The notes under the pieces: model-generated
What the model saw: the letters and a program-made list of their open reading frames with translations, nothing else
Databases searched by the model: none
What the model was told of the DNA's origin: nothing
From: Drechslerella dactyloides
Lineage: Eukaryota > Ascomycota > Orbiliomycetes > Orbiliales > Orbiliaceae
Assembly (NCBI GenBank): GCA_020064725.1
Contig: JAGTWJ010000006.1
Coordinates: forward strand, 186,001 to 250,000
Length of the DNA stretch: 64,000 nucleotides
Direction: 5' to 3'
Part shown: positions 1 through 12,128 of the stretch, one piece after another
Layout: each line of letters opens with the position of its first letter
Position numbering within the stretch: the stretch's first letter is position 1
Made by a program: the position numbers and the translations under genes

Positions 1-1997
1 GGCCAAACAATACAGTATAGCCTACGGTCGCAGCACATGTTGGCCTCCTAGACAAGGATCCTACAGCGTATAGTACCAGAGCCTTCTCGATCAGTGGTTC
101 AGGACAATTGATTTCGGTTTTCTAGCTGCGTCAGAACGCGGAGGAACGATTGATTGTAAACCTCGTACCCGAATTACACCGCAAAGACAACCTCTACAGC
201 ATGCAACGCAGCCGAGATGCGGATCGACCCGGATCTCGTGGATGTCAGTACTACGGCTCGAGTATAGTTGCGAGCAGGCAAGGGTGGAAGTTTTCACGTG
301 CGGCTAGGTTAATAACATCGAGGTATTTTGTGAGGAGGCCCTTCGCGATGCCCCCGATGCTGCAATATATGCAGGCATATATTCATTCGACCAGTAACCA
401 AACACGGTACCACATAGTACCCTTGTTCAAAATCGGCAGGCAGACAGATAAATCGATAATTAATTATTTAGCTAGTTCTCGTCATGGTCATCATCGACCA
501 ATTCTCGGTTTGGCATCTTTTACTGTCCCCATGTGGGACACGGAGAATCCTATGCGACAGACGTAACGGGTTGTCTCGTAGGCCAGTCAGCCAGCCCGCT
601 GTCCTTTACGTAATATAATAGACATTAACGATATCTCCTTTAAGTTGTACCGTAACCACAGCTGGGTATGTACTGGCCGCATTGACTTTGCTCTCGGTTT
701 GGCCCTTATCTGACACACCGTTGCGAGTTCGCGTGCTACGGCTTCCAACTAGTTCCCGCATCACTTCGAGTATCTGCACGCCTGAAACCGTTTCGCGGCG
801 ACTTGGCGGTTAATGCATTCCTTCCCTCGATCGACCACCTGCACGTGCGAGACAAACGCGCTTAAACGGCTATGACGTAAGATGTATCAGAGCTAGACAT
901 ATATATGCCGTGCATGATCAGGTTTACGGATAATATGATCGCCAACTACGATGATGGTTACTGTTGCCACAGGCTAAAGTCAAATGACACTATCTCCTGC
1001 TCCTGGCTGCTATATGCATGACGTGCAAAATGGACGAAGACTGCATACTTCGATTCAAGGTTGGTATATATCAAGCGTTATTGATGGAATAATATAGCTC
1101 TCCTACACCACTGTGGCCAAGATCACGTCGCAGGCGAGATTTACCGGCTAAATACCGAATATATACAACTATATACGAAATTAAAGCGCTCGATCTGTAG
1201 TTTCAGGGAGATCGGGTCGCGCAGCAGGAACCGGCCTGCCAGAAATCAGCCATAGCAGAGCTCGAGCTAGCCTTGCGGAAGTCAATTCAGCAAAGGATTA
1301 AGCGGCCGGCCTGATACTGGTATACGTATGCCGACCACAAGTAGAGTCTTTGTCGAACTTATCGGTAGTTCTTATTACAATATATAATATTTACTTGGGT
1401 TATATAGGAGACAGGTGGGGGTCAGTCACACGCCAATTGTGCTGTTCTTATTCTGTAGTCTTGTGGAATGTACAAAGGTAGTGTAGATATATAGATATAG
1501 ACAGAGAGATACAGGCAGAGATAGAGGCAGAGGTATCATCACACGCGGATGTAGGGATAGACATCTTACAGTCAGGGCCCTCGTATTTGGCAGGTGGCAG
1601 CATATATAAGAACCCGATTGCAAGCCATTTACCAGTACACATACGGCACAGTCGGGCTCAAGTGCTGCTCGCTGGCCGGTATTTGCCATGCCGGCTGCCT
1701 GCTAGATAGGCTTCCTTTGGGCCGGCTTTTACTGCGCGAACTACACTTGATCGGCTGCCAGTTCAGCTACGTATTCTGGGTGAATTCCACCCAGAGCGTA
1801 GGCCACGGCTCAATTGCATTCCAGTGTCATTACCTCTCCAGGGGAGGTCAGTTGAAATAATACCGCAGAACCCCGCGGCCGTGTAGCAAACGAACAGCCC
1901 ATCACTTCATTCGATTATCATTATAATAGGTATCTTCGCTCCATGATACAACCAATCTAAAAGACACCCCCATACGCATACCAAATAGACACGAGAA
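1..1997. other. Intergenic, no gene recognised
   Basis: I see no convincing gene in this stretch. The longest open frames (for example 150-566 on the plus strand) lack recognisable domains, splice-supported extensions or coding-like composition. The sequence is mixed-composition, with many TATA-type runs. It is downstream of the minus-strand MFS gene that ends at 1998. Confidence 0.6.
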
Positions 1998-3767
1998 TCA
2001 ACCGACTGGCCGCTTAACCCTTGGCACGCTAACCCAAAGCGCAATCTGCACCACAAACAACGCGCACAAAATCGGCTGCAGAACACCCACCCCTTTACTC
2101 CCCGCCACCGCCCCCGTTAGGAACGGAAAAACAGCCCCGCCAGCACTACCCAGCACCGTCATAAACCCAATCGCACCAGCGTGCAACTCCCTCGGCAATA
2201 ATTTACTAGCCAACGATATCCCCACCGGGAAGAACGGGCCGATCAGGAAGCCGAGGAGGCCAATCATGATGCCGCCCACTAATATACTCGGCACGAACCA
2301 GAAGATCAGTTCGACGGCGATGGCGAGGGCGGTGTACAGGAGTACCATCCGCCGTTCGCCGTAGCGGTTCGTCGGCTCGGCTAGGAGGAAGCGGCCGAGC
2401 GTCAGCCCGCCCCAGAATGCTGATGCAATGTACCTATACTCTTATCAGCATGGCCCACCCACAGGCAGCGGTGCGTCCGTGTAATTGTGCGTTCTTGCGC
2501 TCGTGCGCTCGTGTAGATATATATATGGAAGGAGATGAGGAGGGAGCGGAAGGGAGGGTGGGGACGTACCCGACTTTACTGGGCTGGCCGTGCCGCACCT
2601 CGATCATAAACTCGACGACCCACCCGCCGGCCGTCACCTCCGCGCCAACATATGCAAAAAAATACATGGCCAAAATCCACACTTCCCGCCTCTTCAATAT
2701 CCTCCTCATATCAGCATTCGCCTCCTTCCTTCCTTTCTTATCGCTCCTTTCAATCACAACCCCATCGGTCTTCCCGGTAACCCTCCTCATCAACGGCGGG
2801 AATATAACCTCGCGAAACGTAACACCGATGAATACCATGTTGATAACAGCTAGGCCGACGGCCGCGAAGTAGAAATAATACCAGTACCGGAAGTCCGGCG
2901 TGACATTCGCGATCGCCGTCGCGATGAGAGGGGCTACCAGCGCGCCGAGGCCGTAGAAGCCGTGGCCGAGGCCGAGGAAGAGGTGGGCGCGGGGCAAGTT
3001 GGCGTTGAAGGTGTTGGTTTGGGCGTCTTGGATCGCGACGCCGATGCCGCCGATGAAGAAGGAGACGGCGAAGAGCGGGTACGGCGGTTGCTGCAATCCA
3101 ATTCCCATTAACATCCTCACTCATACCTTCTATTGCACTACGCTCTACCCATAGGTGTATATGAATAGCGAAGGATAGGGCTGGTGTATATTTGGAGAGG
3201 GGGAAAGTGAAGGGCCCGGGGAAAAGGGGGAGAACGCACCCAGCATTGCAGACTATATTGTACAAGCTGCAGAATACTCCCCAAGAACAAAACCCCACCC
3301 ATCCCCAACCGCGCGATCAAATGCACATTCACAACCGCAGCGGTAAACCACCCCACAAACGTGCAAATATAAACCATAGCAACAAACGCCAAGCCGATAT
3401 CATACCGCACTTTCAAATACGGTATCAACGCACCGGTGCTCGCGTCGTTCACGCCCGCGATCCACAAACTGAAGAACGTGGCCGCTGTCTTCCACCGGAT
3501 GTTGCGTTCCATGGCTGTATTGTGCGCTGCGACGGCGGACGGCGGTGCCGTGCCTGAGAGGCCATCGGTCGGCGAAGGGGGTTGCGATTCGATGTCGATG
3601 TCCGCCGGGGATTTTCCTGTGTTTGTCGGGAGGGCGGTCGAGATGGACATGTCGTCGAGGCGGTGACCGACCGTTTTGGAGGTTGGAGGGCCGCCGGCGG
3701 CGGGTGGAAGGGGCGTTAGCTCGACATGGCCTTCGTCGGCCGTCGTGACCGTCGCCGTAGCCGACAT
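1998..3767 (-). CDS. MFS transporter (fungal Bsc6/fucose-permease-like), 3 exons
   Basis: This is a predicted 12-helix major facilitator of about 494 residues, acting in a cell membrane; the substrate is unknown. Proposed exons are 3767-3240, 3090-2570 and 2433-1998, with introns of 149 and 136 bp. Both junctions keep the frame, and the second gives a natural GYIASAFWGGLTLGR helix. The first ~100 residues are hydrophilic, Pro/Ser-rich and probably cytosolic. Hydrophobic helices follow, starting at FFSLWIAGVNDASTGALIPY. The N-terminal half carries an LIARLGMGGVLFLG loop and a GVAIQDAQTN motif resembling the fungal MFS group often annotated as bypass of stop codon protein 6. A basic central loop (ERSDKKGRKEAN) separates the two six-helix halves. 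The C-terminal loop LAEPTNRYGERRM fits the MFS loop between helices 8 and 9. The family call rests on topology and remembered resemblance, so substrate names should not be trusted. Confidence 0.85.
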
Positions 3768-5004
3768 TTCTATCAGTTAGTTATCGTGTATATTGTCAAT
3801 TGCGTATATCGTCGTGGACGTGTCCGGTGAAGTGATGACAGTCGATGTGCTTTTATACAATGCCACCAACCGCAATCAGTCCGCGGACAGCGCGCGGCGC
3901 GAGAAGACAGCTGTGATATATTCTATTCGCCCGCGTTGCGTTGACTAGTAGTAAACTATGAATAACGTTATCTTATCGCCGGCGGCAAAGCGCCGACTCC
4001 GAGATATCGACCGAAGCGGCTGCCTGTCATTACTAACAGCTACCACCTCTCCTCCACCGAGCTCTGCAAATGCGTGGATAGAATAAGGTGGATTACAAAG
4101 ATCGTGGTGAGTCAGTGTGGTGCGGTCCACGGTGGTGGTCGCAATGCCGCCGAAGACGGCTAGCTGGACGAATCCGGCGTGGCAATCCAGTACCGCGGCC
4201 CGCTCGTCGGCTCACCGCCGGATCCAAAAATCACTGGTACTAAAATCTGGGGACATTGACCGTCGATGGTGCGATTATTAAGTAAGCGCCGACATATTCC
4301 CAATTTTGTCATCGTGGTGAAGCTAGCCCTGTCCGCATGCTATCGTCGGAAAGACTCGTTGTCGATAGCATTACATAACGCGGCATTAGTCACGATAAGA
4401 CATCCACGCTGTCATGCCACAAGGCTGACAGCATGCTAGCATCCGAATCCCGATCTCCCCAGATCGCATTCTGGGAATCCGTTAAATAAGGTTGGAATGC
4501 GGAGTGGAATGCTGGGGAATGAGTGTGATGGCGTGCGCTAGCGAGAGGGCGAGAGGCGCCGGCTGGCAGAATGCGCGCTGGGATGCCGTCTGGCGTGCAT
4601 GGTGCCAAGCGCACCCAACTTTGACGACCACCTCTATACTCGAGTAACTTGCACGTCAAGTTACCTTTACATCTGCTCGTGTGTCTATTGTGTATATTCG
4701 AAAGTACTGGGTACTTGCTTACTTGTGGATATATGTGTGTGGAGAATGGTGAAGAGATATGATATGGGCATGTGGGCCAGCGTCTAATTATACTAATACA
4801 ATCTGCCAAAACGATACCAGCGTCCGGACTAAAACCACACCAACCGCATCCAAACACAAAAACACCGATGCCCAAGATACCTATCGCAGAGATAAAAACG
4901 CCTCCCAGATGTCATGTTGTTATACAATCTCACCGCCCCCGGAAGCAGGAACACGGAATCCCGCAAACCCACCGCCACCCGTGCCTCCACCGTCGCAATA
5001 ATTG
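3768..5004. other. Intergenic with one weak ORF
   Basis: This is the upstream region of the MFS gene and the downstream region of the Nudix gene. A minus-strand open frame at 4390-4875 (161 codons) shows no recognised domain; its amino-acid composition (many Cys, His and Ser) does not look like a selected protein. I do not call it a gene. Confidence 0.55.
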
Positions 5005-5870
5005 CTACCGCCCGCTCTTCTCCTTCTCCATCTCGTCGAGCTGGCCCACCAAATCGACCGCCGTCGCCAGCACGGTCCCGAAAACCGTACTATCAATCGA
5101 CGCTGCGATCCTCCGCTTCGCCTCTTCGTAGTCCACCAGCTCGCTCTTGTATCTTAGCTCATGGTAGTCCATGAAGACGGTCCCCTCTTTGCTCGCCGAC
5201 GCGAGGTTTTCCGCGGCCTTGTTCCGTCGTTCCTTTTCACGCTCGATGCGAGTGACGTCTTCGTCGTCGATTTCGCAAACGTACCAGAAGCAGGTGTATA
5301 TTCCACCGTTCGGGAAGCGGCGTTCGGCCGGGATGGCCCAGTTGTGCATGTAGATTGGCTCCGTTGAGAGCGTTGAGCCTGTCGTCTTCCGCGGCTGCTT
5401 CGTCTTGACCGGCAGCGGCAGCAGTCTGCACGGATAACCGCCCTATAAATACCGCATTAGTTTATCTGTAGATGGTGGTGAATATTAAGGGGGATGACAT
5501 GACATACCTCTTCTTCGCCTTCGCGAACGGCAGTCTGTTCGAACGTCTCGCCGACGTCTCTCCGCCCCTTTGGCAAGAACCACCCCAACGCCTTCTGCGT
5601 CTCACGCTCATCGATCACGAGAACCACGCGGCGACTCTTCCGATGCACCATCACGGCACCGGCACCCGTGATAAACTCGGGCGCGGCGAGGAGCGACGAC
5701 TCCCGCGGTATGCAGAAGGAAGTATTCGCGGCGGCCATCTGTCCTTCGACGGAGTCCTTGAAGCTGAGGATCGGAGAGAGGTTTATCGGCTGTTGTTTTG
5801 TGTGCGGATTCGGTGGAGTGGTGGCGGTGAGGGATGGGTTGGTCATGTATGCGTAGACGCGGGTGCCCAT
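5005..5870 (-). CDS. Nudix hydrolase, 2 exons
   Basis: Predicted hydrolase of a nucleoside diphosphate linked to some other moiety, possibly of the diphosphoinositol-polyphosphate/diadenosine-polyphosphate type. Exons are 5870-5508 and 5442-5005, with a 65-bp intron (GTATGT...ATAG). The intron splits the Nudix box exactly after its glutamates. Spliced, the box reads GRRDVGETFEQTAVREGEEE followed by GGY, at residues ~102-124 of 266. It keeps G-x5-E-x7-R-E-x2-E-E-x-G, so the metal-binding glutamates are present. Two usually aliphatic positions are Gly and Tyr. The C-terminal half has YMHNWAIPAERRFPNGG and a charged helix (EKERRNKAAEN). The start is uncertain: an upstream in-frame ATG at 5903 adds 11 residues. 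No targeting signal is obvious, so it is probably cytosolic. Confidence 0.88.
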
Positions 5871-8800
5871 TTTGGCTGGATCCTGCGGTCGTCTTTGAAT
5901 CAAATCCTTGTGTGTGTGGTGTGGTGTGATGTGTTGTCGTTGTATATACGTAACGCGTCTACTATACTACTTTGTTCTCGATATAATGTAGGATTTAAAT
6001 AAATACCAGGGTGGAGTATGTATTTATTCTCGTCGATTGAGGATGACAAGAGTGTAGATGGTAGTAGACGATATTAAAAATATTATGAATATATTATTAT
6101 TACGGTGGTGATATGAAGAGCCGGATGATATGAGCGAGGTGAGGCACCAGCCATTATATACCCATAACTCCATGCCTCACTCCATTGACTCCCTCCCCAG
6201 GCCTCACTCACCCCCATACTCACCCTCACCCTCACAACAGCCACATTGTAGGGGAAAAATACGACAGGCACACCGTGCTAACCGCATCAATCAATCGCCG
6301 CAGCACAAACCCTCCGCTCAGTCCGGACTTACTCGCTACCCCCGGTCACTGACGTGCTCCCAGGTGTGTCTTCCCTTTTTTTTTTTTTTGTTTTGTCATG
6401 TCTTTCCCCTACACTACATAGAAGACGTGGACGCACGATGACAAGTGTGTATAAGGTACTAAGTAGATGTAGTTAGACGGTGTGTGAATATGGGAAAGTC
6501 GGTACGGGTGACTTTACAACATCGCTACGCCTTGTGACCCAACTGGTAAAGGATGGAAAAAGAGAGGTATATTGGCGCCGCTATAGACGGTGCGGCGCAC
6601 GCTGCACCACGCAGGTCTTTCCCTCCCCGTTGCATGCTGCATGCACATCCACCCTGTTTCCAACCGACACACTGCCCTATTTTCCGTATAGTAGTATACA
6701 CTATACATGTATTCATGTAGACACGTACGTGTATACAAGTATCAGTATACTCCGAAGACTGCGGCCGTGCAATGCGCGACGAAGCGAAGTTGTAATTCTA
6801 ATCTCGCGAACGTGCAGCAGCTACCGAATTCCGTGCGGGATCCATATGCAAAAAATATACACCGTCCGTACACCACCAGTACAGTATGTACTTCCAACAG
6901 AAAACTGAAGTAAAGTAAGTACGATGACGGCGTGGCCGGGACGTACGCTAGTATAGTTAGGCGGCGGTCTGGGAAGAATGGGAAGTCTACAGAGTGGATC
7001 CCGCCCAGCGGCAGCCCCGACAAGCCTATAATAGCAGCACCGTTATACACATGCATGCATACATGCACGCTGCAGCGACTGGGATTCGTGGTGCTGCCCA
7101 TGATTTCTTCGATTCTCGATTCGCCGTTCGTTCCATGCATCCATCATATCCACGGCCAATTGCAATCGACTCTCCAGTCGTCTGTTGTTGTCATGTCACG
7201 ATGTCCACCGGCTGGCCAGTGCTGCTGCTCAGGTACGTACTCTACACTATACCATACGTAGCGTACACGACGTAGCGTACCTGTGGGTGAGTGATATAAT
7301 TGAGTATGGAGAAGAAGCGCGCTATAGTCGCACGATCATGTGTCGCCATTTGCGCAGTGATGTTCTTTCCTGACTTGTATACCGCCTGCACCCATTATCC
7401 TACCACCCCCCACTACACCACTAACACTACCTCCATGACAATGCACTACCCACGACACTATCAGTGTAAACAACGTACATAGTGTACAGCAATCGCCGAA
7501 CACGTATGATATCAGCGTGTGTATAACACGTGCCATCGCCGTCTGGAGTAGCGAGTAGAAGACGGGAAGCCTGATCTACGTCTGCGGGGTGAGTATACAT
7601 GTACAAGAAGTTTAGATCGGCAGTGCACGCAGTGCACGCGCACTCGCGCACGCCGACGTCTAATATATCTCGGAAAATAACTCGCGTGCTGCAGGCAGAT
7701 AGACGGGCAAGATACCTGCGTCTACCGTCGACGGTATAATACAGTTACAGAATTGCATTGAGGCAAGATCGAGCTCCTCGGATACCGCGGTACCAACTAG
7801 TATATTCCACCGCACTAGTTTATATTAGCTCAGCTAGGCTCACCGAGCTAACTTGTTCCTCTGGAAATTCTGCACCGAGTTTTCCGGTTTCTGCGTACGA
7901 GTAAGTGCACCTTTTTTCGGATTTAACTAGACTACTTTCTTCAGTAACTAGGCTGAGTGAGGGTGACTTGGATTGACCCTGCTGCACCTTCCAAGCGCTT
8001 GGATCGGTAGCCGAGAGTGTGATTTTGCAAGACACGTTTCAGTCGATATAGCTTAATTTCTCCTCCATCCCTCGCCTTACCTCCCTCACCGCCGTTTACT
8101 ACGAAGTAGTTACAGATGCACTCTCGCTTGCGAAGATTCATTCATCCATTCAGCCCATGAAGAGATCGAAGAGAAGGAAGAGACGGAGGGTGCCGTTCGC
8201 AGCAGCTGAACGGAAATGCACACTGTGATCAAGAGGAGGGAATGGCCGCATGACGAGTGAGTAGGCTGCAACGGTAACCTTGCACCCCCGGCTGTCCTGC
8301 ACCCTCATTGGCGGCGCTGGCACCCACAGCCGAAGCTGCATGCCCTCTCGCGAGAAAATACACTTGTTGTACGCTGCGGACCCTAACTACTTTCCCAAGC
8401 AGCCCTGCACATCCATCGCACCGTTTGGAATTCGAAGGGCGGGCGATCCTGCCTCATGTGGCGCGGAGGGGACGAGTTCAGCTGAAGGTGGACGTTAGCG
8501 AGCGCTATGACGTTGCGTTTGCAGCCGTCGACGCCGTTATGTGTCTACCAACGCGATACTCACATCCAACTAGTGCATGACTGGTGAAGACGCATTGCAA
8601 GGTTGAGTGATTGTCGCGGGTTTCGCTGGACTGAGTAACGGACCAGTACACTTCCGTCGGCCCAACGGCTGCTAGCTCTGCGAGTTTTGCAGGGCGAACG
8701 CCGTACCAAGTAACGGTCGTTCGCTCGTGAAATTAATGAGGCAGGAGTGGATACGTGCATCGCAAAAGAAAACAACCACGACACATTTACTTTGCAAAGG

Positions 8801-9892
8801 TGGTTAAGACACGTTTTTCCTCCCAAATTGCCAAAATTGGTGACCGCCGCTATTCATTCAAGGTCGATGCTGAACTCGCTCGCTCGCTCCTCTGGCAATC
8901 AATGCCACGACGGACGAGCGAACGGAATATGAGTGTTCCTTTTTCCGCTTGACCGGCACCGCGAGCGCTGAGCAGGCAGCAAGCTGGCTTGTTGAAAAAG
9001 AGGGAAAGGGGAGGAGCGACTCGTCTCTCTCGCTTCCTCCTGATGAGAGTAGGCAGACCCTCCAATTTCATGCGTCTCGCTTGCTGAAATGGCGGTGCAC
9101 AGACATCCACCCTCGAAGCCGAACCAACTCTCCAAAAATACACAACGAAGAAAATCGAAAAGTGTGGTCCGCAACACACGGCCCGCGTTGCAATAAACAC
9201 CACGCACACTGCACGATCGATACGAACGATAACCTTCCCGCCGCGTCTCCAAACTCTACCCCATCCCACATAGACATACATTATTAACCCCGACTAAAAT
9301 ATTAATATTGAAGAATATACCAATACCAACTATAGGTACCGAACCCGGATACGTTGGAGAATATACGCCCTCCGTTCCACGGATTGACTCGCAAAGGTCA
9401 GCGTGTGGCGAATGCTATGCCCCACCCGCATATATCGCTCGGCTCGAGCATACTCTTCTGGGAACTTTGCGAACTTTAATAACCTACGGCAGCCTATCAG
9501 CTGCGTTTTCGACGCCCCGGTCGCGGCTGGCGGTAGGGTCACCGCCACTATATGTCGACGCCTGTCATTCCTCTTATACGTACTTGAGTACGAATGTACT
9601 CGAGTACATTGCTTACTGTCATTTCTATGCTAGAAGTGCTGGGATACGGCTTAGATACGGTTGGGAGGAGGTGGGGCGGTACATTGTGTTAATAGCCTTA
9701 CGGGGCGTATACCGCCATATTATATGATATAGGTACGGCCCTTTCTATACTATCTATGGTACATACAGATGTGTCGTGCAGCGTTGCCGTCCGTACGAAT
9801 ACTCACGTTTGTACGCACGCGGTAGGTCCCGCTGCTATTTCTGGCGTGCAGGAGATCGAAAAGTTAATCGATCGGTTAGCCGGTCGAGACAC

Positions 9893-10178
9893 ATGCACGC
9901 CTGACGTGACAGATGCGATCGAGAAGATTGTAAATTAACTCCGGCGTGCATTCAAGACGTCGGTTAGTGGATTTGGTTAGCTGGTAATACGGTTGTCGTC
10001 GCGCTCGGGCTTGTGTTACGTACAAGCTGCTGTGCGACGTCGGCGAATGCCGCCCCCTTGGACAGTCCTAGCATCCTACCATGGTATAACTGGCGTACAG
10101 TATCCACCTCTCTATTCATGTCACCGGATTGCCATCGTGATTTCCCCGATGTGTGGCTGTGGTCGGTTACGTCTGGCG
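9893..10178. repeat. Inverted repeat pair, ~20 bp arms
   Basis: The plus-strand segment TGCACGCCTGACGTGACAGA (about 9894-9913) recurs in inverse orientation at about 10162-10181. Read on the minus strand, that arm is TGCACGCCAGACGTAACCGA, with three mismatches. The arms enclose about 270 bp without a gene. This could be a degenerate foldback or MITE; I see no target-site duplication. Confidence 0.45.
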
Positions 10179-10248
10179 TGCATATTATACCCACGGTGAT
10201 ATCACGTTACCAGTGAGATAGTCGTAGTATATTGTACGTACGCCGGTG

Positions 10249-10313
10249 TGGGCGTATATCACGCTATGATGCTACGCCGCCCTGGGCGTATGATATGCTA
10301 CGATGCTAAGCCG
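10249..10313. repeat. Two-copy tandem repeat, ~34 bp unit
   Basis: TGGGCGTATATCACGCTATG (from 10249) and TGGGCGTATGATATGCTACG (from 10283) begin two adjacent related units. Both continue into a GATGCTA-GCCG segment. Spacing is 34 bp. No function is apparent. Confidence 0.6.
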
Positions 10314-10609
10314 GTTTGGATACACGTACGCACGCACGCACGTTGCTTGTTTGAGGTTATCACGTATAGACCGTGGAGTTCCGATCGAGATTCGCAGGCG
10401 GGGCTTCCTGTACTAGCTCGATTCGGCGTATCCATGCAGCTATATAACCGGGTGGAGGCATGACATCGCACTCAGTTCTCGATTCAGCGTACGACACGTA
10501 AATTAACTACGGCGAATAGGTTGTACAGAAATTACGGCGGGTAAGTGATACAGCGTACAACGCTATAGTACCGATAGGATCTATCGTAAGGCGACTGTGT
10601 AGCGTTGAA

Positions 10610-12128
10610 CTAAACGACAGTGCATACACTCGCACTCTGCACGTGTAATCCGCGCTTCCGCTGTTCATCACTCAACCACGGCGTCTCCCACAGTATCTCG
10701 CGCATACCACCACTTCCATCACCACACCCCCTCCGCGCCATGAACAGCGCCTCCGCCAGGCCGACGGCATCCGGTCTATCCCGCCGTTCGACTTCAAGGC
10801 AGTCGTCGACAAGATCATGCCACCACGCCGCATACGGCATCGCAATCCTCGCGGTCGGTCGTCGGAGATTGTAATCCGGAATAACGTATACCCCGCAGCC
10901 ACTCCACAGACTCGCAGGGTCATGCGGTACCATTCTCATATGCGGCAGTTTACCGCAGGCGGTAGGTGCGGGTGTGCTGACGCCGCCGCAGATGCCGCAG
11001 GATGTGTGCAGCGCGTGGAGGAATTGGCGCGAGGGGAACGGGTTGCGGCCGTGGGAGAGGTAGTACATTGTTGCGCCGAGGGAGAAGATGTCGTCGTGGG
11101 GTGTGCTTGCGACACTAAACAGCTTCGTCACCCGTTCCTACAATCACTCATTACTATCGTATCCAAAATACGGTGCGGTTGTATGGATTATGAAAGGGGG
11201 TGACGTACCGGCGAGGAGGTCATGGTGCTGCCCACGGACGCGATGGAAGTAAGGTCCGTCGCGCCGCCAAAGTCTGCGATTTTGAAAATTGGGTAGATAC
11301 ACGGATCCCCCCACGCCCTCGACACCATGAAAACTATAAATTCACGTCAGCTTGTCGGTACGGGTGGGAGGGTATTGGTGGAGGGGGAGTACATACTGTT
11401 GTCAGGTTTAATATCATTGTGGACGATGGTCCGCCAGTCTGATGGCGGCGTTCTATCTCGCTAGTCGCGGACGCCGTGGTGAAGCCATGCTAGTCCGTCG
11501 GCTATGCTCTTCATCATCTCGTACGCGAAGCCCTCGGGCGGTGCACCCCGTACATTATCCCTCCTACCCCTGCATACTCTCTATTAGCACCTTTCCAAAT
11601 ACACTACGAGACAAATACACTCACACCTACTGAGCGGCCGGAAATAGGCGTAGGGATAGGCGTGGAGATGGCGTGGGGGTGGAGGTTAGGTACTTACCGC
11701 AGTTTAGAAGAACGACGGTGGTAACGCTTCACAAGACGGTCAACGTCGCCTAAATCGCAATATTCCATAAATATATACCCGAACCCATCATCTTCGGCTA
11801 CCCCAAAACCCTGTACGACGTTCTCGTGTCCGGAAACAGCACGCATTGCCCACCATTCCGTCCGCCACACACGCAACTCACGCACACGCTTCACTACAAT
11901 AATCTGACCGGCGTGCAGGGGTAATGGGGGCTCAACTGGCGGGGAGAGGACGTCGAGGAGCGCTGTCTCGCCGAAGGAACCTTCGCCTAGATCTTTTTTA
12001 ACATTGAAGGTACGGGTGTATGAGGCTGGTAATGTGAATTTTGGGACTGTGGCGCCCGGTTTAGAAGGCTGTAAGGGCGGTTCCTGGGAGCATGGTATTG
12101 GTGGTAGCACTCGGAGGCCGTCTATCAC
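10610..12128 (-). pseudogene. Ser/Thr protein kinase, 4 exons, with in-frame TAG before the catalytic loop
   Basis: Exons are 12128-11698, 11569-11397, 11333-11209 and 11137-10610 (introns 128, 63 and 71 bp). Total length is a multiple of three, giving 419 codons. The kinase landmarks are in order: glycine loop GEGSFGET (~residues 48-55), candidate ATP-binding Lys in IIVVKRV, hinge IFMEYCDLGD, helix EMMKSIADGLAWLHHG, catalytic loop VHNDIKPDN (HND in place of HRD), DFG as KIADFGGATD, an SPE motif, DIFSLG and the C-lobe RRDRPDA motif. Codon 180 (plus-strand 11461-11463) is TAG, lying between the LHHG helix and VHNDIKPDN. Translation would stop before the active site. The frame is open and kinase-like on both sides, so it is a recent nonsense allele, a sequence error or, less likely, readthrough. 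The tail after ~residue 390 is short and carries no known domain. Confidence 0.82.

Larger units (their letters stand above)
5904..10609. other. Long intergenic stretch without a recognised gene
   Basis: About 4.7 kb with many short open frames on both strands but no domain, splice-consistent exon chain or conserved motif that I can identify. It contains a T-run near 6375, purine/pyrimidine-biased patches (8150-9250), and two small repeat structures around 9.9-10.3 kb that are listed separately. It may hold long promoters for the flanking genes or unrecognised small genes. Confidence 0.5.

Noticed and set aside
2417..2872. Plus-strand 151-codon frame over the MFS gene
   Set aside because: It overlaps the middle exon of a well-supported MFS gene on the other strand and has no domain of its own.
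8850..9281. 143-codon minus-strand frame rich in Arg, Val and Cys
   Set aside because: No domain, several overlapping frames of similar length, and purine/pyrimidine bias that produces long open frames by chance.
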